Shown piece after piece: positions 41,401 through 53,400 of a stretch of 64,000 bases of DNA. Every line of letters begins with the position of its first letter. Within the stretch, counting starts at the first letter, position 1. Source of the DNA: Terasakiella sp. SH-1 (GTDB lineage: Bacteria; Pseudomonadota; Alphaproteobacteria; Rhodospirillales; Terasakiellaceae); NCBI RefSeq assembly GCF_004564135.1, contig NZ_CP038255.1, forward strand, positions 1,582,501-1,646,500, read 5' to 3'. The translations under genes and the position numbers were made by a program. The notes under the pieces were generated by a model. It worked only from the letters and a program-made list of their open reading frames with translations. It made no database searches and was not told the DNA's origin.

Positions 41401-44400
41401 TTATAACTTCCTGTTATGGTATTCTCACCATCACTCAAGCTATAGGTAAACCCATCACTTCCCGTGACATCACTGTCGGGAACAAACATCACAAGCCCAC
41501 TGGGGACTTCTGTATCAAGCACAACAGGCGCACCCTGAAGAGGTTTATCTGTTTGTTCATCCATAGTTGCGTGATAAAGCGTACCATTTGACGGCAAGCT
41601 TGTAAGCATCGCAGTTAATGTCACGCTATCAACATCATATCCACCAAGTGCAAATACCTTGGGCTGATCTTCAATCGCAGCAACCAGACGTTTTGCCATA
41701 ATGGCACCTGTCTGGTCATCCTGCCAGGTCATCACAAACTGATTATCATCGCTGGCCGTAATTTGGTGGCTGTGCTGCGCCCCGGTATCCGTATCATTGA
41801 CTTTAAACGCAGAACCGGCCAGTCGCCCGTCCTCGGTTATATACTGGGCATAAATATCTTTTGCTGTTGCTGTATCCGTCCAGGAAACAAGCAAGATCCC
41901 ATCTTCTGCCACTGCGATTGAAAGACCGGGATCAACCCCCAATGAAGGATTAATGGCAACAGGAACAGACGTAACCGGTTGATAATCGCTGCCATAAATC
42001 ATGACACGGATTTCGCCTGCCCCATATTGGTAGGCAACAGCAAAACCACCATCATGTGTGGCAATCAGATCAGATGATGCCTGATTTGTGCTCCCATCTG
42101 TCGGTAATTCAAGAAGCGGTGTGTTTTCCGGTGTTCCTGCGTCCAGAGACAAATCCGGTTTCAAAATCTGAACGTGGCTTTCCTTAACCCCGCCACTTTC
42201 AATATGCCAAAGAACAGCCAGTTTATTACTGCTTTCCAGTTCAACAATTTTCGGATACAGGTTGGTTCCTGACGTCGCGCTTGTCCCCGGCAACGTCACA
42301 TCACTCACACTTTCCCCAGCGCTATTAAAGCGATGTACATTAATGGGATAACTCGAAGATGACACCACATAGCTGACGACAAAACCACCATCAGACATGG
42401 CTGTGATATCAACACTATGCGGGTTTCCTGTTGTTGAAACAGCAGCTCCAGCCGGGCTCACATCTTCCGTTTGCGGGTTAACCAACACAGCCTGGAATTT
42501 ATTGGTTGTTGCATCCAGATAAGCCACAGCCACCCGGTCATCTGACAAGGTTGTAATAACCGGATCATATTCCGCCCCAGCCGTTGCTGCGATATTAAAG
42601 GCGTGCCCAATTTCGTCCCCAGTTGCAGAAAAACGCTGGGCGAGGATATCCTTGGCATTGGCGCTATCAACCCACACCCCTAAATAGGTCCCATCATCCA
42701 GGAGTGTCAGCTGGGGCTCGCTGTACGTCTGTGTTGCATGATCCAGTGCAATACTGTCGACAGAATCAGAACCAAAGGCAATGGGCGCATCATTTACTGG
42801 GGTTACGCTTGAGCTGGCCGTTAAAATATCTGTACCAAAAGAGGTTTCACCACCTGTTGCGGAAATAGTAACGCCCGTATCGCCTGATTTTCCTGTTGTC
42901 CCATCCCACAGACGGTATTGGAAGGTTTCACTTCCTGCAAAATTCTCATGTGGAACAAAACGGATTTGTGATGTGCTATCCAGTAACAGGGCACTCGTTT
43001 CTGACGTGGTGCCCATCGCCAACCAGCTTGAACCCGCATCAATGGAATATTCCCATTTCCCATGATCACTAAGCGATCCGGTAACGGCAATCCCGACAGG
43101 CAATGCAGCCCCATCTGGGTCACTTGCGCCTTGTTGACTGACAATTGCACTTACCGCCGTTGCCTCAATCGTCGTCGCATCTTCCAAATTCGCCGTAAGT
43201 TGGGCAACGGCAGTATTATCGCTGACGACAGGGGCATCGTTGGTCAGGGTAATCGTGATCGTTGCCGATGCCGGAGCACTGGTGTTCAGCCCATCATTGA
43301 TCGTCACCTCAAGAACACGATCTACATCACTGGCATCATCGACTGTTGTTTTATACGTAACCGTGCGTAGAACCGCCTGGAACTGCGCAGGTGTCACAAA
43401 TTCACCGCTATCAGATGTGAGGCTCAACGTACCCGTAGACGCATTATACACACCGCTGACATTATTTGCTGTTGCAACACTACTATCAAAACCAAGCTGA
43501 TCACCGTTCTGAACATTTGAGATTTTGACACTGGCAGAAACAACCTCAGCGGCGGCATCCTTGTCTTCCAAAACAATATATTCAAATGGCAGGGCCACAT
43601 CCCCATCTTCCGTATGGGATGAAATTGGGTCAGGCGTGTTATTAATTAAAATTTCAGTGTTGTAGCGATAATGGGACAAGGCAATATCCAGTTTGCCGTC
43701 ACCATTGATATCCCCGATATCAACAGATGCCCCCCAGTCACCACCTGTACCAAGGGCAGCCCCGGCATTGATGTCCGTAAAACTGCCTGTACCGTCATTA
43801 ATCCAGAATTCGTCCGTACCATCGCGGGCGACAATCACATCAAGATCACCATCGCCATCAATATCCCCGATATCAGCCCCTTGGCGAGTTGTATCCCCAC
43901 TATCAGCAAACGTCCCCCCTGCGCTAAAGGTCAGGTTATCCGCCCCATCATTCAGGAAAACCTTGTTAGGTGCATAACGGTTGGTCAACCACAGGTCCTG
44001 ATCACCATCGCCATCAAGGTCCCCGACTTCAATATCATTGGTTGCTGCCCCACTGCCCGGATCAAGAGTCCCGGCAGATGCGAAGGTCGGTGTCCCTGCT
44101 TCACCATCCAGACCTGTGTTTTGCCAGACTTCGCTCACACCACCCCAGGTCCCGGTTACGAAATCAATATCGCCATCAGCGTCAAAATCGCCAAAGCCGA
44201 TTGATTTGCTATCCAAACTCCCAAATGCATAACCTGAATTGGTAAAGCCTCCTTCCCCATCATTAAGGAACAGTTGGTTGGCCCCATTGGTCAGGCGGAA
44301 AACATCCAGATCACCGTCGCTGTCAATATCCACGACACCGAGGTTTGCCCCTCCTGTCATGAATGCGGTTTGTTCTGTAAAGGTCCCATTCCCGTTACCC

Positions 44401-47400
44401 GTCAAATAGGCCCCATTTGCCATGACAAAATCGACATTGCCATCTTTATTGAAGTCCCCGACCTCAAAACGATGATAACTCGCACTGTAAACAACGCTTT
44501 CAGTCCCGAGATTACCATTACCATCGTTGAGGCGAACCTCCATACGCCCATCGCTATTGTTCGCCATAATCAAATCATTATGGCCGTCGTTATTCACATC
44601 CACGATTTCCATATCGTAATAGGACGTCGCCGTACCGTAGTTCTTTTCTGATGTCAGCGTAAAGGGCGGTTCAATCGTAATAGCCGGAATTTCATCATTG
44701 GTATCAGTCACAGAAATGGTAAACGCCAGCGGGCTTTCCAAACTGTTGGTCCCATCACTGACATCAATAGTGAGAGGAATGCTTGTCCCATCCAATTCAG
44801 CATCAAGCTTTTCACCGGATTTCAGTTTCAGCTGATTATCAACGATCTCAAAACGTGAGTCACTGATGGTATAGGTAAAGGTGTTATTGGCATCCGGGTC
44901 GGTCACAAAGACATTGCCGACCACCGCACCATCCTCATCCTCTGCAACACTTAGGCTGGAGACAGAGATATTGGTCGGTGCTTCATTGACATCATTGATA
45001 TTTACCGTGAAACTTTTGGAGACAGACAACCCGCCACTGTCGGTTGCGGTGACTGTCAGTGTCACGGTCTCATTTTCTTCGAAATCCAGTTCATAACCGG
45101 ATTTCAGTTTCAGCGTTTTGCCGTCACTGTCGATTTCAAACTTCGCATTATCAACACTATAGGTAAATGTATCACCTGTATCTGTATCGGTTGTGGACAG
45201 AATCCCCACGACAGCCCCGTCGGTAGCCTCATTCACACTGGAATTTGACAGCGCCATATCTGTGGGGGCATCATTTACATTACTAACCGTCAAGCTGACC
45301 GTTTGCGTAAAGCTCAAGCCATTACCATCAGACACAATAACGGTAAAACTATCCTCACCAGAATAATTTGTTTCCGGTGTGTACGTATAAGTGCCTGTTG
45401 TTTCATTCAGGCTGACACTGCCGTAAGACGCCTCTGCCCGTGTATCCAGTGTATAGGTCAGCGTATCCCCATCGGGATCAAACACACCGATATAATCAAT
45501 AATTTCCGTATCAGTTGTCGTTACATTGACCGTAAAGCTTTGGGTAAAGCTGTTCCCCTGATCATCGGTTGTTGTAACCTTGAAACTGTCTGTTCCGTTA
45601 AAACTGGTGGTCGGGATATAGACATAAACCCCATCGACCGGATCAATACTGACCGTCCCTTTGGTCGGGATATCATCTGGTTCAACCGTGTAGATCAGAT
45701 CAGAGCTGAAATCGACACTGCCGGTAATGACCGTATCTTCCGCCACAGTCCCAGAAATGGTCGCAAAACCTTCAGGCGCGTCATTCACTGCATTGACCGT
45801 AAAGGTCATGGTCGCTTCATTTTCAGAAAAGACCTGCTGTACGACATTGCTGCTATCAGTATATGTTTCCCCGTCTGAGGCTTTCCAGCCCATGCTCAAG
45901 GTCCCGGTGAAATCCCCTTGCGGGCTAAAGACCAGATTAGGGATATCGGCAACAGCGATCTTGTCATAAAGCGACACAGCCGACCCATTCAGCTTCAACG
46001 TCCCGATATCGGTGTTGAGATAGGTCTGCCCCCCGTCACTAATGCTTTCAGCCGGAAGCTGGGTAATCTGAATATGGGTCAGACTGTTGCTTTCAACATC
46101 GCTATAGCCTGCAGTGAAATCTGATGCCGCAAAGGTATAGTCATTGCCTTCATCAAAACTCAGGGATGTATTACTGACAACAGGTAAATCATTTGTCCCC
46201 GTCACCGTCACACTCACTGATCCGGTCGCGCTCAACCCTGCACTATCTGTTACCACATAGGTAAAGGTATCGGTGAGTGTCTCCCCATCCCCCAGAGCTT
46301 TGATTGTTGCATCATCCGGGTCCGGTGTGTAGGTCACACGCCCACCCACGCCACTGTCCAGAATGGTTACTGTCCCTTTGGTCGGCGGTGTGGCAATGGA
46401 TGTCACGGTCAGGGTATCGCCCGTATCCACATTCACATCATTCGCCAACAGGTTCAAGGTTACTTCGGTAATCTCATCTGGGGTTGTCGCAATATCTGCA
46501 ATCGCAATCGGCGCATCATTGATTGGGTTCACAGTCAATGTCGCTGTGGCAGAAGCAATTTTCCCGTTATCGGTTGTGATGATATAGGTAAAGGTCACAT
46601 CCCCGACCTCATCAGTCACCGGGGTAAAGACAAATTTCCCGTCACTATTAACTGAAATGGTCCCAGAACTTGGCTTACCCACATCAAGGATGGTCACAGC
46701 TTCACCATCTTCACGATAATCGTTTGCCAACAACAGATCATCCAGTACCAGCGATGTGTCTTCATCCACAGACAAGGTATCGGCCACTGCAATCGGCACA
46801 GCCTTGGCTGCGGCCTGTTCGTTTGCCAATTCCACCTTGGCATCGACAAGGTTGGACAGCTGTTCATAACCTTGGTTCAAACCACCAACGTCACCTTCAA
46901 TCCGTTCGATGCGCGACGCATGAGCACGGGTCAGCTCTAACTGGTTGACGGCTGTTTGCTTATAAGTCTTGGCCGCATCGGCATACGTTTTGGCATCTCC
47001 CACCGGGTCAACGTCATTATTGACATCAACCGTCTTGTTGGCTTCTGTACGCGCAGACTGACTGGCTGTCAAAGATGCCGTGGCGGCTGTACTGACATCT
47101 GTTTGAATGGCCGCCAACTTGTTTTGCGCCGCTGTCACAGTTGTTTTCAGGGTGTTTAACTGGCTGACAAGATCGTCATAAGTCGCCTGTCCCAAATTAT
47201 CGACGATCGTTGTCTGATTTGATGCTAACGTGCCGCTCAGCAAACTGTCGATATTGGAATTAATCGTCGAGGTCAGCGATGTAATATCAGCAACGACCCC
47301 AACCGTGTCTTCCGTACTATCCGGATCATCATAGACCTTGGCCGCAAGGGCTGCAGCGGCTTCCGCATCCACAGCTTCTTGTTCAGCCGCAGCTTCATAG

Positions 47401-50400
47401 GCAGCAACGGCCTTGGCAACAGCCGCTGTAATATCGGTCGCCGCACTATCTGCGGTATCTTCTGCCGTGATGGCGGCTGTTGTGGCAATCGCATGCTGCG
47501 TCACGGCCTCTTGTAACGAGGCAAAGGTCTCACTCACCGATTGATGGGCATTGGTGATCAAGTCTTTTTGCAACGTCGTAATCGAGTTTGCATTCGCCTT
47601 GGTGGTCAATTCAGTCTTAAGATCGGCAATGAAGGCATCAAAGGCCGTTTCATAGGCTGTGACCTTGCCTGTTTCTGCCGTTTCCAAGGTGCTATTATCC
47701 GCAGCCGTTGTGGTTGTTGTATCGGTATTGGCATGTGCGGTAATCGCCGCAGACATTTCATTATAGGCCGTGGTCAGGCTATTCAGTTCAGATGAGGCTG
47801 TCCCAATCACGTCATAGGCCGCAATTAAGGCGGTATAAGCATTGTTGAAATTGCTCAACGCATTGGTTTCAGCTGTTTCAACAGTAGACTGCTGGCTATG
47901 AGCTGTATTGGCTGCGGTACGAGCCTGATCAATTTTCTGCTGATTGGTCAGGGTTGCATCTGTGGTTTTGGCAGACGCTTCTTGAGACGCTGCACTGGCT
48001 GCTGTGGCTGCTGTTTCAGCACTGCTGGCATTCGTTTCGGCCCCCTCACGATAGCTTTCGACTTTTACCAACTGATCAGCAATCTGTTCTGATTTATCAA
48101 AACTGGTTTTCGTCGTCGCAGCCGCATCCTTGCTATTGCTTGCCTTGGTCACAGCTGCAGCGGATTTCACCTGTTCTGCTGCTGCATCCGCTTTTTCAGT
48201 GGCTGCAATATTTTTCTGGGTAACGGCTGTATCTTCCTGTTCGCCTGCAATCTTACGACTGTTGGAAATTTCCTTGGCATTGGAAATACCATCACCATCA
48301 ATATCGCTTTCATCAGTGCCCGATGTACTTGTATCATCGGTAAAGAAACTGGAGGTCAGCGTAGAAGCATCAAAACCATCAAGATAGGTCACATAGTTTG
48401 ATGACTGAGACGGGTTGACAATTTTGGCAACCGTTTCTGCTTCCGCTGCAGCTGCGTCAGAGGCTGTACGGGCCGCTTTTGCCGCCGTATCAGCAGCCGT
48501 TTTGGCCGTTTCAGCCGCCTTCATCGCATTATAGGCATCCTGATAAGCATTCTTGGCATCATTTAAATCATTAAGGATTTGAGCCTTTTGTGCCAAATCC
48601 GTATAACCATGATAGATATAGGCATCCTGGGCACCCGCCTCATCTGTAATGCTATCTGCCCCGCCCAGCCCGTCAACAGCTGTGCCATTGGCCGCATCCA
48701 GTGTATCGGCCCCACTGGTCCCAAACAAGGTTGTGTAGCTGCCCCCATTTTCCAGATCGAAATTGGATGAACTGAGCGTGCCTGTCATATTGGTGATTTC
48801 AACAAAGAAATCCGCATAAGGGTCAGCCGTTGTAATCTTGGTAAAGACATAAGTGGAACCACCATTGCTGAAATGCACAATGGAATTTTCCGCCACAGTG
48901 CTATCGGCAATAATATTGGCCCGTGTCGTTTTAACATCCGTGTCAAATGTGTAGGCTGTTTCTACAAAGCTCAGATGCGTGCCGTTCTGCAACACAAGTT
49001 TGTCATCACCCGTATTGAAATTGGCGATGGTATCCTTGTTGTTATCGGCAAAGTTTGCGGTGCTTTCCAACGTGGTCAAATGACCTTTGGCCGCAGCCTC
49101 ATCCAACACCGCCTGATCATAGGATGCTTTGGCCGTCGCGGCATCTGCCTCAGCCGTATCTGCGGCTGTATCAGCAGCATTGGCCGATGCGACAATCGCA
49201 TCAATATCGGCCTGTACTGCATTTTTAGCCGCTGTTTCCGCATCAGCCAAGGCTTTCTGCGCCTGAATACCCGCAATATTTTTCAATGCGGTTTGAGCCG
49301 TAGCAGTAAAACCGGCAACGCTTTCCGCATGCCCTGCCCCATTAGATGCCGCCGCTGCTGTATTTTGCGCTGCGGTAATCCCCGCATTCACATCTGCCGA
49401 AGTTGCCGCCTGTGCCGCAGCATTTTGCGTATTGGCTGTTTTCAGTTCTGTTAAGGCCGACAACGCAGAAACCACGCCCCCGTCATCCGGGGTATTACCC
49501 TCATCCAACATGGCCGCAATCGCATTGATGGCCTGTGTTGCTGCCGAAGATCCAAAACTGCTTAACCCTGATGCGTTAGACAATGCGGTATGCGCATCAA
49601 ATAACAGGGTCAACAGGTCACTATCGCCACCTGTGTCCACATCACCAATATCGGCAATCGCACTATCAATCTGTGTACCATTGGGTGATGTCCCAGATGT
49701 GCCCCATCCATCAACATCACTTTGAAGCGACCCAATTGCACTAAGCGCACTGGTCATTTTCGTCAGTGCGGTATTGATGTCGCTATTCCCACTGCCTTCA
49801 ATCGCAACAAGGCCATCTACGGCAGATTTAGCTGCATTCACCCCGGTATAGGCTGAATCAACCGCTTCCTCCGCTGCTTTTTCTGCACGTTCAAGGGCAG
49901 ACGCCGAAGCCGTTTGCGCGGCATCAAGGTCAGCTTCCGCAGCCAAGGCTTTTTGGGCCGCAATGGCATTGGCCTTTGCCAGTGATTGCGCAACCTCTTG
50001 CACCTTCACCGTCACATCTTGAAGCGCCTGGGCTGCTTCATCAGCCTTTTTACCCGCCAGTTCAATACTTGCCTGCGCAGACTTATATTTCTGGAAGGTT
50101 GAGCCGTAAATTACGGTTGAAGCATCAATTTTCACCCATTCCGCATTGGTATAAGAGGCAAAGTCCTGAATGGTGCCGCCGTCATCATTGGCCGCTTTAA
50201 TCGCCACATGATATTGTGCCAAGGCATTTTGCGCCTTGGTCAAGGCAGCATCGGCGCTGGCTTTGGCCGTTTGTGCATCTGCCAAGGCCCCAACCGCATC
50301 ATCTGTACTATTGGGATTATCGTAGGCATTTTGCACCAAGCTTTGATCAAAATTGGCATCATCTTTGGAATAAGTCGCCGCCGTCACCGCCTTGGCATCA

Positions 50401-53400
50401 ACAGTCGTTTTTTCAGCGGCAATATTGCTGAGCGCCGTATCCAGTTCTGTTTGCGCAGTGCTGAGACGGAAATCCACTTGCGCTTCAGAAACCGAACGAC
50501 CCAATTGTTCCGCTGCGGCAGCAAAGGCGGCATCAGAGACCGCATCGGCTAATTGATCTGTTGCATTATTGGCCGCTGTTAACGCCCGATCATACGTTGT
50601 TTGCGCCACTGTTAAACGGCTTTTGGCATCACTGAGCGCTTGTGCCGCATCCTGAGAAGCTGCCAAAGCGTTGGCTGTCGCATCACCAGCCGCCGTCGCC
50701 GCAGAAGCCCAAGCCTGATAAATCACATTTGATGTATCATTCCCCACTTCAACCAAAACAGCAGCTGCCTTATCTTTGGCCGTTTTTTCTGAATCCACCA
50801 AACTGTTATAAGCCGCCCCGGCAGAGGCCGCATCGACTTCGGCATCGGCCACAGCGGTGCGAGCGCTATCCAACTTGGTTGAGGCATCACTTAACGCGTT
50901 GCGCGCAGATGTTTCGTTATTTGCCGCCGTCGTCTTGTCACTATCAGCAGAAAGTCGTGCAGAAGTCGCCGTGCCATCGCGCCATTTATCAGCAGCCGCT
51001 GCGGCATTATCGGCTGTACCGACAGCAGCTTCGGCTTCCCCGACATACCCTTGAGCTGCCTGATTTTTTGCACGTGCATCACTGGCATGTGTCGCCGCCG
51101 TTGTGCCCGGCCCTGGACCAGCAGCGGCTTCAGATGCCGCCGTTGCTGCCGCCTGTGCCTTGGCTGCATGGTCACGTACAGATGTTAAATAGGTTTCAGC
51201 AGATTGCTTATCCCCGTTAACCGCTGCTTCTTGCGCATTTGCCAAAGCCGTTTTTGCCAAGGCTTCTTCGGAAGTTGCCGTGTTTTTGAACTCAAGCGCC
51301 TTGGCCGTATCAGCTTCATCTTCGGCTGCTTTTTGTTTTTCGCGCTCTTCTTGGGCTTTCGCAGCATCTGCTGCGGCTTTATCAGCTGCGGCCTGGGCAG
51401 CGACACGGGCTTTTTCCGCCTGAACAGCCGCATCGACCCGTGCATCCCACAATTTATCATAAAGATCCAATGCATTGTTGATCTGCACAATGCGCTGTAC
51501 AGCAGCAGAAGCCGCCCCATTTTCATCAGCAATCTGACCTGCAACTTTGCTGAGTTTATCAACCGTAGTGGAATAGGTTGAATAATCCGCCCCTGTCAGT
51601 TCTGCCAAATCCAAAATCAAACGGGCATCAACAGCCAGATTTTCCGCCTGCGTTGCATATGTATCGGTTAAGTTTTTGGCTGTTTTTGCCGTAGACAGAT
51701 TTGTCGCCACCGATGTTTTCAGGTTTTCCAACTTTGTAAAAAGCGGATCATAACTGGCAACATCTGTCCCTTCCCGTTCCTGACGTTCCGAAGTCGACAC
51801 AGCCATTTGGTCAGGATCGACCAGAACAGAAACGATTGAAGCCGTATCGCTAATATTAAAGACTTCACGCACACTTTCCACACTGGCATCTGTCTTGTCA
51901 TTTTCCGCCTTATCGGCTTTGACATATTCTGCCTCTGCCGCTGTTTTTTGTGTGCTGGAATTAGACAGCAATCCAGTACGGCCGGTCTCCACACCATTGG
52001 CATCAATGGTGCGCCCCCCTACCGTATTGCTAAAGGCCGTAATGACTTCTTTAGCCGCCGCCTGCACGTTGACGCGAATACCTGTCGATGTGGTGGAATT
52101 ATCACTGTGTGTGCCCCCATTCAGCAACGCTTTCACATCTGTGGCATAATTTTGCACGCTATCAGCCAAACTGCGGGCCAAATCAAGATTACCTGCTGTT
52201 TGCGCATCAACAACCTGCTGTACAAGCCCAGTAATATTATTAGCACTATCCCCAGACACCAATGTCAGTTTCGAAACAATGGTATCGTAATCAGTTTTGA
52301 CATTACCTTCTCTGGTCGCAGAAGAATTAGCTGCTGTACTGTCCGCCCCTTTTTCCGCAATCGTCGTGGCCGCAGCCTTAAGGGCTTTAGCCTCAGCCTC
52401 AGCAGACTGGATTTCCTTTTGCGCAGCTTGTGCTTTTTCCACCGCAGCCTGCAAGGCTTGTGTTTTCGCCGCCTCAGCTGCAGTCGTAGCCGTGACCTTG
52501 GCCGCTGCAATACTGCTTGCATCACCAGAAACGATTTCAGTAATCACCGCAACAGACTGAGTTGCTGACTGATACTGTTTCAGGGCTTCGTTATAAGCAC
52601 TTTGCGCTGAGGTCTGTAGCGCCTGTAAATCGGCAATAACGGTATCCACATCACTGGGGGGACGCGGATAATCGGTTTTAATATCGTTCGCACGCTTTAA
52701 AACATCATCATCGGTTGAACCGCTATCATCAGCCGCAAAACGATCATAAGCCTGTTTCGCCGCTTCCATCGCAGTCTGGGCTTCACCTTGCAAGGTTTCC
52801 GCAGCCGATTTAATACTGGCACGCGTTGCACTGTCATCCGTACTTTCCGCCTTGGCAATTTCAGCTTCGGCCGCCTTGGCCTTATCTGCGGCAGTCTTGG
52901 CCTGTGCCAATGCTGTATCCAGTAAGGCGCGCCCATCAGACAAAATATCATCCAGATCGGCTATGGCTTCTTGTTCTGCACGGGTCTCCAGCACAGATAA
53001 TCGTGATTGGAAGATCGCAACGGTCTTGCTTTCGACCGAAACATCCTGTTGGGCCTCAATCAAATCATCCAGTTTGTCATTCACATCATCGCGTGCCGTA
53101 CTTTCCGTCGTCTTGGCATCATCCAATGTTGTCTTCAACGAATTGGCAGAAGATCGCAGCGCCGTCGCCTTGGCAGAGGCATCATCATATGCCTTCTGCC
53201 ACAGGGCTTGTAGTTCCTTACCAAATTTAATGACTGTTTCATAAGCGGAAACCTGCTGTTCCCCAATCAAGACATTGCGCGCAGCCTCAATATCCTTTGG
53301 GTCATCTTGTAAGGCTTGCTTCCACTCGCTAAAGGTCTTTTTCTGATCAGCCGTTGCTGCTGAATTACTATGATATTTTTCATTTGTATCAGTTGGATAG

